DNA of 64,000 nt from a virus. This document shows positions 57,946 to 63,929 of this stretch, one piece after another (position 1 is the stretch's first letter; the number at the start of each line of letters is the position of its first letter). The notes beneath the pieces are model-generated. The model had not been told where the DNA came from and did no database searches. It saw only the letters and a program-made list of their open reading frames with translations. Location: positions 103,827 to 167,826 of the IMG/VR virus record IMGVR_UViG_3300046810_000101, one strand, 5' to 3'. Both the position numbers and the translations under genes were made by a program.

Positions 57946-57977
57946 GTTTCAAGTCTCGGTTGCCGTTGACTTGAAAC
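57946..57977 (-). repeat. Inverted repeat in the tRNA operon leader
   Basis: Perfect 10-bp arms GTTTCAAGTC / GACTTGAAAC with a 12-base loop, immediately after the promoter -10. It could be an operator or a hairpin at the 5' end of the tRNA transcript. Confidence 0.7.
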
Positions 57978-57978
57978 A

Positions 57979-58007
57979 AATATACCACTGTTTTGGGTGT
58001 TTCTAAA
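57979..58007 (-). promoter_or_regulatory. Phage promoter, TTTAGA-N17 class
   Basis: TTTAGA (58002-58007), 17 bp, TATATT (57979-57984), driving the His to Cys part of the tRNA region. Confidence 0.75.
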
Positions 58008-58012
58008 CACAA

Positions 58013-58183
58013 TCAGTCAAAAATATTCAAAATATCTGCAACCGCTTCTAAACCATCACCTACCGCATCCAGAACCGACCAGCTACTGCTAGAGGATTGG
58101 TGCGATTTGTACGGCTGATACACAGGCTTCGGCGTTTCAGCCTCTTGGATCGGTTGCATCAAATTCTCATCTGATTCGGTCAT
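58013..58183 (-). CDS. Small protein of unknown function
   Basis: A 56-residue protein with a serine-rich middle and an acidic hydrophobic C-terminal helix (GDGLEAVADILNIF). The ATG 58183 closely follows the upstream stop. Not recognised. Confidence 0.5.
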   Translation of the reverse strand: MTESDENLMQPIQEAETPKPVYQPYKSHQSSSSSWSVLDAVGDGLEAVADILNIFD

Positions 58184-58185
58184 GC

Positions 58186-58686
58186 TTATCCCCAAGACAG
58201 GTCAAGTGATTCTGAATATTCTGTACTGATCACGATCTTGCGTTCTGATAGGAACGATACCGGTCCAAGCTGGATCGGGAAATCGCCAATATCATAGGAC
58301 AAGGTGATGTGTGGAATGAAGCTAGGATGATCCCACGTTCCGTTGTGAATTTCCATCAGATCAGCATGTCGAGCCGATAGAAAGTCGCAATCGTATTTCA
58401 GGACCAAAGCGTTCTTACCGCTCTGGGTCTTGAACACAGTCAATTCGAACTGATTGGTGTTAGATGTCGGAGCAACCGGATATTCCCCGAACGGAACATA
58501 ATTTGGAAGCGGTCTGCGACTGAATAGAAGCGTGCTATGGAATTTCTGAGCATCAAGAGGATTTGGGATCATCAACGTTTCTTGTAGAAGCCGTAGATCC
58601 CGGATCGTGTACTGGTCAAAATGAACCCCAGCATACGTTCCGTGAACCCCTTCGATTAAGAAGGGGAGCATTTCAATAAAATTCAA
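58186..58686 (-). CDS. acb1: 2H phosphoesterase, Acb1-like anti-CBASS protein
   Basis: A 166-residue protein with both H-x-T/S motifs of 2H phosphoesterases: FHSTLLFS near residue 48 and PHITLSYDIG near 128. The surrounding pattern (IPNPLD before the first, ALVLKYD between, a W near the C-terminal end) follows T4 gene 57B (Acb1, 152 residues), which cuts cyclic oligonucleotide signals of CBASS. The start may be TTG 58686 directly after the upstream stop, or ATG 58671. Confidence 0.8.
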   Translation of the reverse strand: MNFIEMLPFLIEGVHGTYAGVHFDQYTIRDLRLLQETLMIPNPLDAQKFHSTLLFSRRPLPNYVPFGEYPVAPTSNTNQFELTVFKTQSGKNALVLKYDCDFLSARHADLMEIHNGTWDHPSFIPHITLSYDIGDFPIQLGPVSFLSERKIVISTEYSESLDLSWG

Positions 58687-59571
58687 TTATTTTACCCTGC
58701 CAACCCATCGCCCTTCCGAATCCATCACAAGCGGTTCGAGAACTGGCATTGAGTTAATGATTAAACCAGTACCGATAATTGGTCGCTGGATGTTGACGTT
58801 GTTGTAGCTGAAAGCCAATGAATCATCATCGACCAGACAACCTACCTGTAAGCCCCAGTAGAGCCCTGTAGAGTTACCCCAGTACCCAACACTGAAACTG
58901 TTGTGATAATGGCCCTGAACAGCGCACATGCCCATTTGCTGGCTTAGCTGGACAACGCTTGAGGATTTCCCGTGGTGGAAATAACAGTTCTGGCCGTTTG
59001 GTAGTTTGACGGTTAGATCAAAAGACCATTTCCAGCTTGGACCGACGCCCAGCACTTCGTTATAGGATTTGATGTAATGCTTAGGGATTCCGTTCGTCTT
59101 CGCCTTACGCCACACCAAGGAACCGTGATTGGATTCGATGATGTCCATCTTAGGGAACATTTGATACAACTTGGCAATCACTTCCTGACTCTTTTTCAGT
59201 TCATCACCGGCAGACATCAGGTCTGGGTCATGATCGTGGAAGCTCAGTGCGTGCTTGTCTAATTCATCCCCGGTACAGATTACGCGAGTCGGCTTGTATT
59301 TCTTTTTCAGATATGCAAGGAACTCAAGAGTATCCGGGTGCTGATATGGGATGTGCATATCAGAAATGATCAAAATACGATCATTGTTTTCCGTTTCGGC
59401 ATCTAGCTTGCGGATTGCAAACGATGCTTTAGCTGTAGTTGGCTTACCGAATTCAGCACGTAGGAAATCAGAAACTGTAGACTTTGGCTGTCCAACGGTT
59501 TCGGAAATACTGCGCCACGAATAGTTTTGTTTAGCCAGTTCAACAGCCTTCGATTTCCATTCAACCATCAT
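58687..59571 (-). CDS. Metallophosphoesterase with N-terminal helix-turn-helix
   Basis: A 294-residue protein. The first 45 residues contain a helix-turn-helix-like WRSISETVGQPKSTVSDFL. The rest is a calcineurin-like phosphoesterase: SDMHIPY near 71, GDELD near 100, ESNHGS near 146, HHGK near 199 and QGHYH near 219. Phages carry this fusion widely. Role unknown; the DNA-binding start suggests action on nucleic acid. GGTAAATA, late-promoter-like, lies upstream. Confidence 0.75.
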   Translation of the reverse strand: MMVEWKSKAVELAKQNYSWRSISETVGQPKSTVSDFLRAEFGKPTTAKASFAIRKLDAETENNDRILIISDMHIPYQHPDTLEFLAYLKKKYKPTRVICTGDELDKHALSFHDHDPDLMSAGDELKKSQEVIAKLYQMFPKMDIIESNHGSLVWRKAKTNGIPKHYIKSYNEVLGVGPSWKWSFDLTVKLPNGQNCYFHHGKSSSVVQLSQQMGMCAVQGHYHNSFSVGYWGNSTGLYWGLQVGCLVDDDSLAFSYNNVNIQRPIIGTGLIINSMPVLEPLVMDSEGRWVGRVK

Positions 59572-59596
59572 TGTCTCACTAGTGGGTTATATTGAT

Positions 59597-59604
59597 TATT
59601 TACC
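59597..59604 (-). promoter_or_regulatory. Late-promoter-like box
   Basis: GGTAAATA on the minus strand, the same octamer as in the endolysin hairpin, about 25 bases above the ATG at 59571. Confidence 0.4.
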
Positions 59605-59606
59605 GC

Positions 59607-59637
59607 AATAAAAAAGGGAGCCGATTGGCTCCCTTTA
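59607..59637 (-). terminator. Intrinsic terminator
   Basis: AAAGGGAGCC, short loop, GGCTCCCTTTTTT on the minus strand, after the GatB/YqeY gene. Confidence 0.9.
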
Positions 59638-59650
59638 ATTGGATGATCTA

Positions 59651-60058
59651 TTATGATCGTGCGATAGACGCGGCAAGTGCCCTGTCAAACTGTCCCGGAT
59701 AGTTGCTACCCAGAAATTGCATCACGGCTGGAACGCCGGATAGTTCGTTTTTGGCGATGATTTCTCGAAGTTGGTCTTCGGAAAGCTGTTTTGGCAACAG
59801 GGTTTCGAGGATTTCGTTTTCTTCGATAAGTGCCGGGTACAGGCGATGTTTCAGAGTATCGTTGTTGGATTGGATCAATTTCTTGACCATCGCAATGGTA
59901 TCGGTATCTGTGAACTCTCTAGACTGGCTACGGGCCTTTTCAGACGCCTTGTCTAGTTCACCTATCAGTACACCCAGTACAGTAGCTGCGACGGTGTTCT
60001 TGGCCTTGCGGGCATCAAGTCTCATACGCTTCACGGTATCGTAAAGTGTTTCGCTCAT
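59651..60058 (-). CDS. GatB/YqeY-domain protein
   Basis: A 135-residue helical protein (ETLYDTVKRMRLDARKAK..., VLGVLIGELDK, LLPKQLSEDQLREII). This matches the YqeY family, related to the tRNA-binding tail of GatB amidotransferase. Its place beside tRNA genes fits a tRNA-linked role, which is unproven. Ends at a terminator. Confidence 0.8.
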   Translation of the reverse strand: MSETLYDTVKRMRLDARKAKNTVAATVLGVLIGELDKASEKARSQSREFTDTDTIAMVKKLIQSNNDTLKHRLYPALIEENEILETLLPKQLSEDQLREIIAKNELSGVPAVMQFLGSNYPGQFDRALAASIARS

Positions 60059-60079
60059 TATCAAATTCTCATTAATTGA

Positions 60080-60793
60080 TCAAAAGTCGTGCGCGATTTC
60101 CAGTTTGTGGAAAATGGCACGGCTGCCCTCGTCGGGCGTGGTTGTTTCGGTTGGGTCTTCTTGGTTGTAAACACCAGCTTTCATGTACAGTTCGCGAACT
60201 GCCCAGCTAGGTTCAAACGCCAAGTCGAGTTTTCCATCACGGCGTAGACCGGTTTGATCGGTATAGCTCGCATTGAAAATAACTTTCCCGGATTTGGTTA
60301 CGTGGATAACGAATGTGAATCGAGCCCCAACAGGGATATCTTTCAGCAAAACGTAATCTACAGGATTCGGTTGATCAAAAGCTTTACGGAATCCAACAGT
60401 CAGTTGACCAATGCCGTCTTCTGCTTTATCAAAAGACAGTTTGACAGGCGGTCGGGTTGAATCCTTAACGTGGATTTGACCGATAACTGTTTCGCCACCC
60501 AATGGAACTTGAACAACCGTCATTGCAACACGTAGCCAATGGTCAGTGAACGCCGGGTATTTCCAATTGTATGTGGAACCGGTTTCCGTTACTTCACGTA
60601 GTTCTGTACGGGTACGACTGGTTGACTTGGTTGATGCGCCCTTGGTCGGTGCCCAAATACGGATGTCACCATTTGATTCAACGGTGAAGTAATCGTTCTG
60701 GGGGAAATTGCCCGGTGCATATGTAATGCAATCATCACTACCGGGGAATTTTGGTTCGGGTGTAGTGAGATTAAGCAAATTCAACAGGATCAT
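60080..60793 (-). CDS. Polysaccharide lyase family 7-like (alginate lyase) protein
   Basis: A 237-residue protein with the three PL7/alginate-lyase-2 hallmarks in order: RTRTELREV near residue 60, IGQIHVKD near 104 and YMKAGVYNQE near 208. These hold the catalytic arginine, glutamine/histidine and tyrosine region. The enzyme would cleave alginate-type polyuronides. No signal peptide, consistent with a virion or lysate enzyme. It supports an alginate-making host such as Pseudomonas. Confidence 0.8.
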   Translation of the reverse strand: MILLNLLNLTTPEPKFPGSDDCITYAPGNFPQNDYFTVESNGDIRIWAPTKGASTKSTSRTRTELREVTETGSTYNWKYPAFTDHWLRVAMTVVQVPLGGETVIGQIHVKDSTRPPVKLSFDKAEDGIGQLTVGFRKAFDQPNPVDYVLLKDIPVGARFTFVIHVTKSGKVIFNASYTDQTGLRRDGKLDLAFEPSWAVRELYMKAGVYNQEDPTETTTPDEGSRAIFHKLEIAHDF

Positions 60794-60808
60794 TAGTAAA
60801 ACCTAAAG

Positions 60809-60887
60809 TGGTAGCGGGGACACGATTCGAACGTGTGATTTCTTGGTTATGAGCCAAGTGAGATAGGCCAGACTTCTCCACCCCGCG
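60809..60887 (-). tRNA. tRNA-Met (CAU), initiator-like
   Basis: Starts CGCGGGG with C1 unpaired against T72, as in initiators, anticodon loop CTCATAA, D-arm GGAGAAGTCTGG like tRNA-fMet, CCA encoded. The anticodon stem lacks the full three G-C pairs expected of an initiator. Confidence 0.75.
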
Positions 60888-60894
60888 ATAAAAT

Positions 60895-60970
60895 TGGTGT
60901 TCCCAGTCGGTTACGATCCGACTACCTCCGGCTTGTAAGGCCAGCGCTCTCCCGATTGAGCTACAGGAAC
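60895..60970 (-). tRNA. tRNA-Val (UAC)
   Basis: Anticodon loop CTTACAA, stems intact, CCA. The T-loop reads ATCGTAA, with A at position 54 in place of the usual T, as in the Met tRNA at 63232. Confidence 0.85.
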
Positions 60971-60977
60971 TTTAACA

Positions 60978-61032
60978 GGTTACAGTTTGGTTTCTATTCG
61001 TAGGAGAAATTTTGGACTGCTGTTTTGTAACC
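60978..61032 (-). ncRNA. Short spacer of the ACAGCA family
   Basis: Outer stem GGTTAC/GTAACC with AAAACAGCA after the 5' strand, 55 bases in all. Same flanks as the permuted tRNA loci but too short for a tRNA. It precedes tRNA-Val. Confidence 0.45.
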
Positions 61033-61037
61033 TAAAT

Positions 61038-61114
61038 TGGCAGGGGTAACAGGATTTGAACCTGTGATTTCGACTTCAAAGGACGACGTGATTACCGGGC
61101 TTCACTATACCCCA
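61038..61114 (-). tRNA. tRNA-Gln (UUG)
   Basis: Acceptor TGGGGTA/TACCCC, G73 and CCA like host tRNA-Gln, D-stem GTGA/TCAC, anticodon loop CTTTGAA. One mismatch in the anticodon stem. Confidence 0.8.
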
Positions 61115-61117
61115 ACT

Positions 61118-61244
61118 TAATTGATTAGCCGCTGCCTAATCTAATACTACTTGTTCTTTACGAACTGGCCGTATCTGCGCTACGCGGGTCCACTTGGATT
61201 TTAACCCAGCTTCATGTTTAAAGTGGTTGGAACTCATGCAACCA
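61118..61244 (-). other. Unassigned structured gap
   Basis: No gene seen. It has GTTC-GTAAA-GAAC and GCGTAGCGCAGATACGG segments like pieces of tRNA stems, but I cannot build a full tRNA. Confidence 0.3.
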
Positions 61245-61526
61245 CTAATCGATCTTGACGTAATTCGGGATGTCCTGAATGTACTTCTTGATCAGAATCT
61301 TTGCGTGGCTTTTAATCGCACCGGCAAGTGCGAACCGATATTCGGCATCCAATTCTTTTTCCAGAAGGTCGGCTTTCACAAACTTAACTTCTAGTGGTGT
61401 TTTCACGCCCTTACGAACAATGAAGTCACCGAAAAATCTTGCATCACTGATAGTGCCCTTCATGACAAAATGGGCAACGCCCGTTCTATGCCACTGGACC
61501 TTAACAGTCTTTACATCAAATAACAT
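61245..61526 (-). CDS. Protein of unknown function
   Basis: A 93-residue basic protein. It ends in TAG; read-through would add eight residues to a TAA. Not recognised. Confidence 0.55.
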   Translation of the reverse strand: MLFDVKTVKVQWHRTGVAHFVMKGTISDARFFGDFIVRKGVKTPLEVKFVKADLLEKELDAEYRFALAGAIKSHAKILIKKYIQDIPNYVKID

Positions 61527-61738
61527 TACGAGTCAAAACTACACGAACCTGAATCGGTACTTGAAGCCGGGGAGTCATTTCCACCACAACCAGTATCGGG
61601 CGTGTTGTAATATTGAGTCGATTCGAAAAAACCATCCGTTGCAAAAGGAGTTGACGGCGACGACGAACCTTGTTGACGACGGCGTTTAGCTTCTTGTTCA
61701 CGTTTAGCACGTTCTCTCAGTTCTTGAACTGTAGGCAT
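61526..61738 (-). CDS. Small low-complexity protein
   Basis: A 70-residue protein with a highly charged R/E/K start (QELRERAKREQEAKRRRQQG) and a serine/glycine-rich tail ending in CSFDS. Intrinsically disordered by look. ATG at 61738. Unknown role. Confidence 0.5.
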   Translation of the reverse strand: MPTVQELRERAKREQEAKRRRQQGSSSPSTPFATDGFFESTQYYNTPDTGCGGNDSPASSTDSGSCSFDS

Positions 61739-61763
61739 CACAATTACCTGTTTGATTAAATTT

Positions 61764-61848
61764 TGGCGGATACAGTAGGTATCGATCCCAAACCCGTAGA
61801 GTCCAAACGCTTAGCAAGCGCCGCTGTCACCTTGACAGATCAGTATCC
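61764..61848 (-). tRNA. tRNA-Ser (GCU)
   Basis: Class II tRNA with acceptor GGATACT, anticodon loop TTGCTAA, long variable arm, G73 and CCA. T-loop ATCGATA with A54. Its 5' end overlaps the last codons of the gene at 61827. Confidence 0.8.
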
Positions 61849-62036
61849 AATTCGTTTAAAGCCATTCTCACACAATCCTGACAACGATAAATTGCCATTG
61901 TGGCTAGGTCGCTGTTCAACATTGGGTCATGATTCCCTAGAATCACTTGATACTCTTTCAATTTCTCGACAGACATTTTCAAGTAATCACTTGCATGGAC
62001 ATCTTTCAATTCCCATGCAAGTTGATCAGAGTACAT
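61827..62036 (-). CDS. Small protein overlapping a tRNA
   Basis: A 69-residue acidic protein with a CQDC pair near residue 54. Its last seven codons overlap tRNA-Ser by 22 bases. ATG at 62036 overlaps the upstream stop as TGATG. Not recognised. Confidence 0.55.
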   Translation of the reverse strand: MYSDQLAWELKDVHASDYLKMSVEKLKEYQVILGNHDPMLNSDLATMAIYRCQDCVRMALNELDTDLSR

Positions 62037-62305
62037 CAATCTGTCAATTCATCGGTGAAATGAACAAGGTCTGTTGCGTCGATGTAATCCAGATTCTTCT
62101 GGGTCAATACACCGCCACGGCAGATCAATTCAATACCGTATTTTTCTTTCAGTTCTTTACCGGCAGCGATGGCTCGCTCTAAAGCTTCCATACGCTCTCT
62201 ACGGCGTTGTTCGTGTTGCTCTGGGGTAAAGCTATCGTTATAAGCTTTGATCTTCCCAGAACACAAGTGCAGCTCTGTGTGTCCACAATGAATGCATTGC
62301 ATCAT
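62036..62305 (-). CDS. Zinc-knuckle protein with charged helix
   Basis: An 89-residue protein with CIHCGH at the start and a third cysteine at about residue 15, then a long charged helix. Likely zinc-binding. One-base-coupled to the gene upstream. Function unknown. Confidence 0.55.
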   Translation of the reverse strand: MMQCIHCGHTELHLCSGKIKAYNDSFTPEQHEQRRRERMEALERAIAAGKELKEKYGIELICRGGVLTQKNLDYIDATDLVHFTDELTD

Positions 62306-62484
62306 TACTGTTTCTCACTACGTCGATACAAATTCCGAACTTTTAAAAATGCCTCGGCATATTGAAACGCAATATCAGCCGCCACATTCGGATCTTTATT
62401 AGAATCCGGTGTGGATAACCTAGCTGTGAAAACCTGCAACGCAATAGTTTCTTTAAGAGAAAGAAGTTTGATAACAGTAGACAT
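62305..62484 (-). CDS. Small basic protein of unknown function
   Basis: A 59-residue protein (MSTVIKLLSLKETIALQ..., ending YRRSEKQ), probably helical. Overlaps the downstream ATG by one base (TAATG). Not recognised. Confidence 0.55.
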   Translation of the reverse strand: MSTVIKLLSLKETIALQVFTARLSTPDSNKDPNVAADIAFQYAEAFLKVRNLYRRSEKQ

Positions 62485-62500
62485 ATATTCTCACAAGTAA

Positions 62501-62625
62501 TGGGCTTTGCTGCGGAGTCGAACCGCATTGTATCTAAGTGTCTGGGCCACATTATCCCAGCTTTTAGGGAAGCTATCCCAGACGGCACATAAGCACATCA
62601 AACAATACAAGTCCACTCACAAAGC
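62501..62625 (-). tRNA. tRNA-like element with extra sequence
   Basis: The T-arm TGCGG-TTCGACT-CCGCA is canonical, and GCTTTGT (62619-62625) pairs with GCAAAGC before CCA. The 125-base span is about 40 longer than a tRNA. A 7-bp stem GTCTGGG/CCCAGAC encloses an inner hairpin. It may be a tRNA with an insertion in the anticodon region or a degenerate copy. Confidence 0.4.
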
Positions 62626-62635
62626 ATAATCAAAA

Positions 62636-62738
62636 TTAGATCCACCCAGACTGAATTAACCCGCGTTCCAGTAGGTGATACAGAACCATATTGCTATGGT
62701 CAGCGGCCCTCGTTACTGTAACCAACCTGTGAATCTAA
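62636..62738 (-). ncRNA. Structured spacer RNA
   Basis: Outer 10-bp stem TTAGATTCAC / GTGGATCTAA (one G-U) encloses hairpins GTTAC-A-GTAAC and ACCATA-GCAA-TATGGT. No tRNA arms seen. It lies between tRNA-Glu and the 62501 element. Confidence 0.4.
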
Positions 62739-62743
62739 AAATT

Positions 62744-62819
62744 TGGTGCAGATATCGGGGATCGAACCCGATTCGTCCGGTTGAAAGCCGGGTGTTCTAA
62801 CCATGTAAACTATATCTGC
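62744..62819 (-). tRNA. tRNA-Glu (UUC)
   Basis: Acceptor GCAGATA/TATCTGC, anticodon stem CCCGG/CCGGA, loop CTTTCAA, T-arm ATCGGG-type, A73 and CCA. Confidence 0.9.
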
Positions 62820-62825
62820 AAAGCT

Positions 62826-62936
62826 GGCTGCATAAACTGTAGTCACCAGACCAGAGTTAGGATTCTCTGCCGGGGATCGAACCCGGTGATTTTCGTCAAA
62901 AGGAAAGTTTAGTTTAATGGGTTGCTGTTAGCAGCC
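62826..62936 (-). tRNA. Probable circularly permuted tRNA-like locus
   Basis: In transcript order: GGCTGC, TAACAGCA, leader with TAAAC, a class II-like variable arm, T-arm CCGGG-TTCGATC-CCCGG (62870-62886), CAGAG, eight-base loop, CTCTG, a weak D-arm-like segment, GTTTA, GCAGCC. TAAAC/GTTTA and CAGAG/CTCTG pair as anticodon and partial acceptor stems. The D-arm lacks a clear GG, so this one is less certain. Confidence 0.4.
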
Positions 62937-62947
62937 GTTCCTGTTTT

Positions 62948-63032
62948 TGGTGCCCCCTGAGAGACTCGAACTCTCACGCCCGAAGGCGCCGGAACCTAAA
63001 TCCGGTGCGTCTACCAATTCCGCCAAAGGGGC
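62948..63032 (-). tRNA. tRNA-Leu (UAG)
   Basis: Class II tRNA, acceptor GCCCCTT, anticodon stem CCGGA/TCCGG, loop TTTAGGT, variable arm CGCC-TTC-GGGCG, T-loop TTCGAGT, A73 and CCA. Confidence 0.92.
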
Positions 63033-63054
63033 ATATCTTGTTGCGTATGTCTTT

Positions 63055-63083
63055 ATTCTACACCATTCGGAACACAATCTAAA
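63055..63083 (-). promoter_or_regulatory. Phage promoter, TTTAGA-N17 class
   Basis: TTTAGA (63078-63083), 17 bp, TAGAAT (63055-63060), just above tRNA-Leu(UAG). Confidence 0.75.
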
Positions 63084-63102
63084 CACTTTCAAAACATATA
63101 TT

Positions 63103-63176
63103 TGGTGGACCGTGCCAGAGTCAAACTGGCCCTTCCTACGTGCAAGGCAGGCGAACTATCGAAATTCTTACAGCCC
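63103..63176 (-). tRNA. tRNA-Ala (UGC)
   Basis: Acceptor GGGCTGT/ACGGTCC includes the G3-U70 pair that defines alanine tRNAs; anticodon loop CTTGCAC, T-loop TTTGACT, A73 and CCA. Confidence 0.88.
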
Positions 63177-63231
63177 GAAGGTTCCAACGTAACAAAGAAC
63201 AAGTCTAAGCCAGTGGATGGAACTCGATTAT

Positions 63232-63306
63232 TGGTGGTTCTGCCCGGTTACGATCCGGGGATCTGTCCTTATGAGGGACTTGGTTTACCAACTAGCCTAC
63301 AGAACC
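63232..63306 (-). tRNA. tRNA-Met or tRNA-Ile2 (CAU)
   Basis: Acceptor GGTTCTG/CAGAACC, anticodon loop CTCATAA, T-loop ATCGTAA with A54, A73 and CCA. A CAU anticodon is elongator Met, or Ile if lysidine-modified. Confidence 0.8.
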
Positions 63307-63372
63307 AAATCGCGGTAACGACATTCTTTCGCTACGATGCACCAACCACGCCGCTGTTCCGTGGTTTGAATT

Positions 63373-63446
63373 TGGTCCCTATAAGAAGAATTGAACTTCT
63401 ATCTTTCGGTTATCAGCCGAGTGCATTACCACTATGCTATATAGGG
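63373..63446 (-). tRNA. tRNA-Ile (GAU)
   Basis: Acceptor CCCTATA/TATAGGG, anticodon loop CTGATAA, T-loop TTCAATT, A73 and CCA. Confidence 0.88.
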
Positions 63447-63451
63447 ATTTA

Positions 63452-63613
63452 TCATTTAAATCTTTCGGTTTGTTCAACCCTGAGTTTGGCGAGATACTTT
63501 CGATAGAACGAACAGATTGCTAAAGCCATCGGATCATCCGACAGTTGCCGCGTTCTAACTTCGTGTTCTAATCGTTGACATTTAGCCAACAGTTTCTTCG
63601 AACCCTTACTCAT
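63452..63613 (-). CDS. Small basic protein in the tRNA array
   Basis: A 53-residue basic, probably helical protein from the ATG at 63613. A longer frame would overlap tRNA-Pro. Not recognised. Confidence 0.5.
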   Translation of the reverse strand: MSKGSKKLLAKCQRLEHEVRTRQLSDDPMALAICSFYRKYLAKLRVEQTERFK

Positions 63614-63631
63614 GGTCAAATACCTTAAATT

Positions 63632-63706
63632 GGTCACTCTACACAGATTCGAACTGTGTCTTCATCGTCCCAAACGACGTGTGCTACCGTTGAACACTAT
63701 AGAGAG
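63632..63706 (-). tRNA. tRNA-Pro (UGG)
   Basis: C1-G72 as usual for Pro, D-stem GTG/CAC, anticodon stem CGTCG/CGATG with loop TTTGGGA, T-arm ACACAG-type, A73 and CCA. One acceptor mismatch (2-71). Confidence 0.85.
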
Positions 63707-63716
63707 AAAATAGACA

Positions 63717-63866
63717 GGATGGCACCCTTAAACTTTTGTATCTGAGGTCAATTTCCGATACGCACACAGTTATTACCCACTGTTCGGTCTAGAATTCCGT
63801 CTAGTCGGTACATCTGGAGCCCTATTGGGCGATCAGTATGGTTTGAGGTTTTGCTGTATTCCATCC
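63717..63866 (-). ncRNA. Long spacer of the ACAGCA family
   Basis: Outer stem GGATGG/CCATCC identical to that of the permuted Leu locus, followed by AATACAGCA. The 150-base interior has a T-arm-like CTAGA-CGGAAT-TCTAG and a D-arm-like CAGT-GGGTAATA-ACTG, so it could be a diverged permuted tRNA. I could not pair acceptor strands. Confidence 0.4.
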
Positions 63867-63929
63867 TAAATTTTGTAGGGTTAGATAGTCCCTACTTGAC
63901 ACGACACTGGGGAGTGGCTGTGTTCTGTA

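Noticed and set aside
62501-63866. CRISPR array from repeated stems between tRNAs
   Set aside because: Spacing is irregular, stem sequences differ and the repeated parts are paired RNA stems, not identical repeats.
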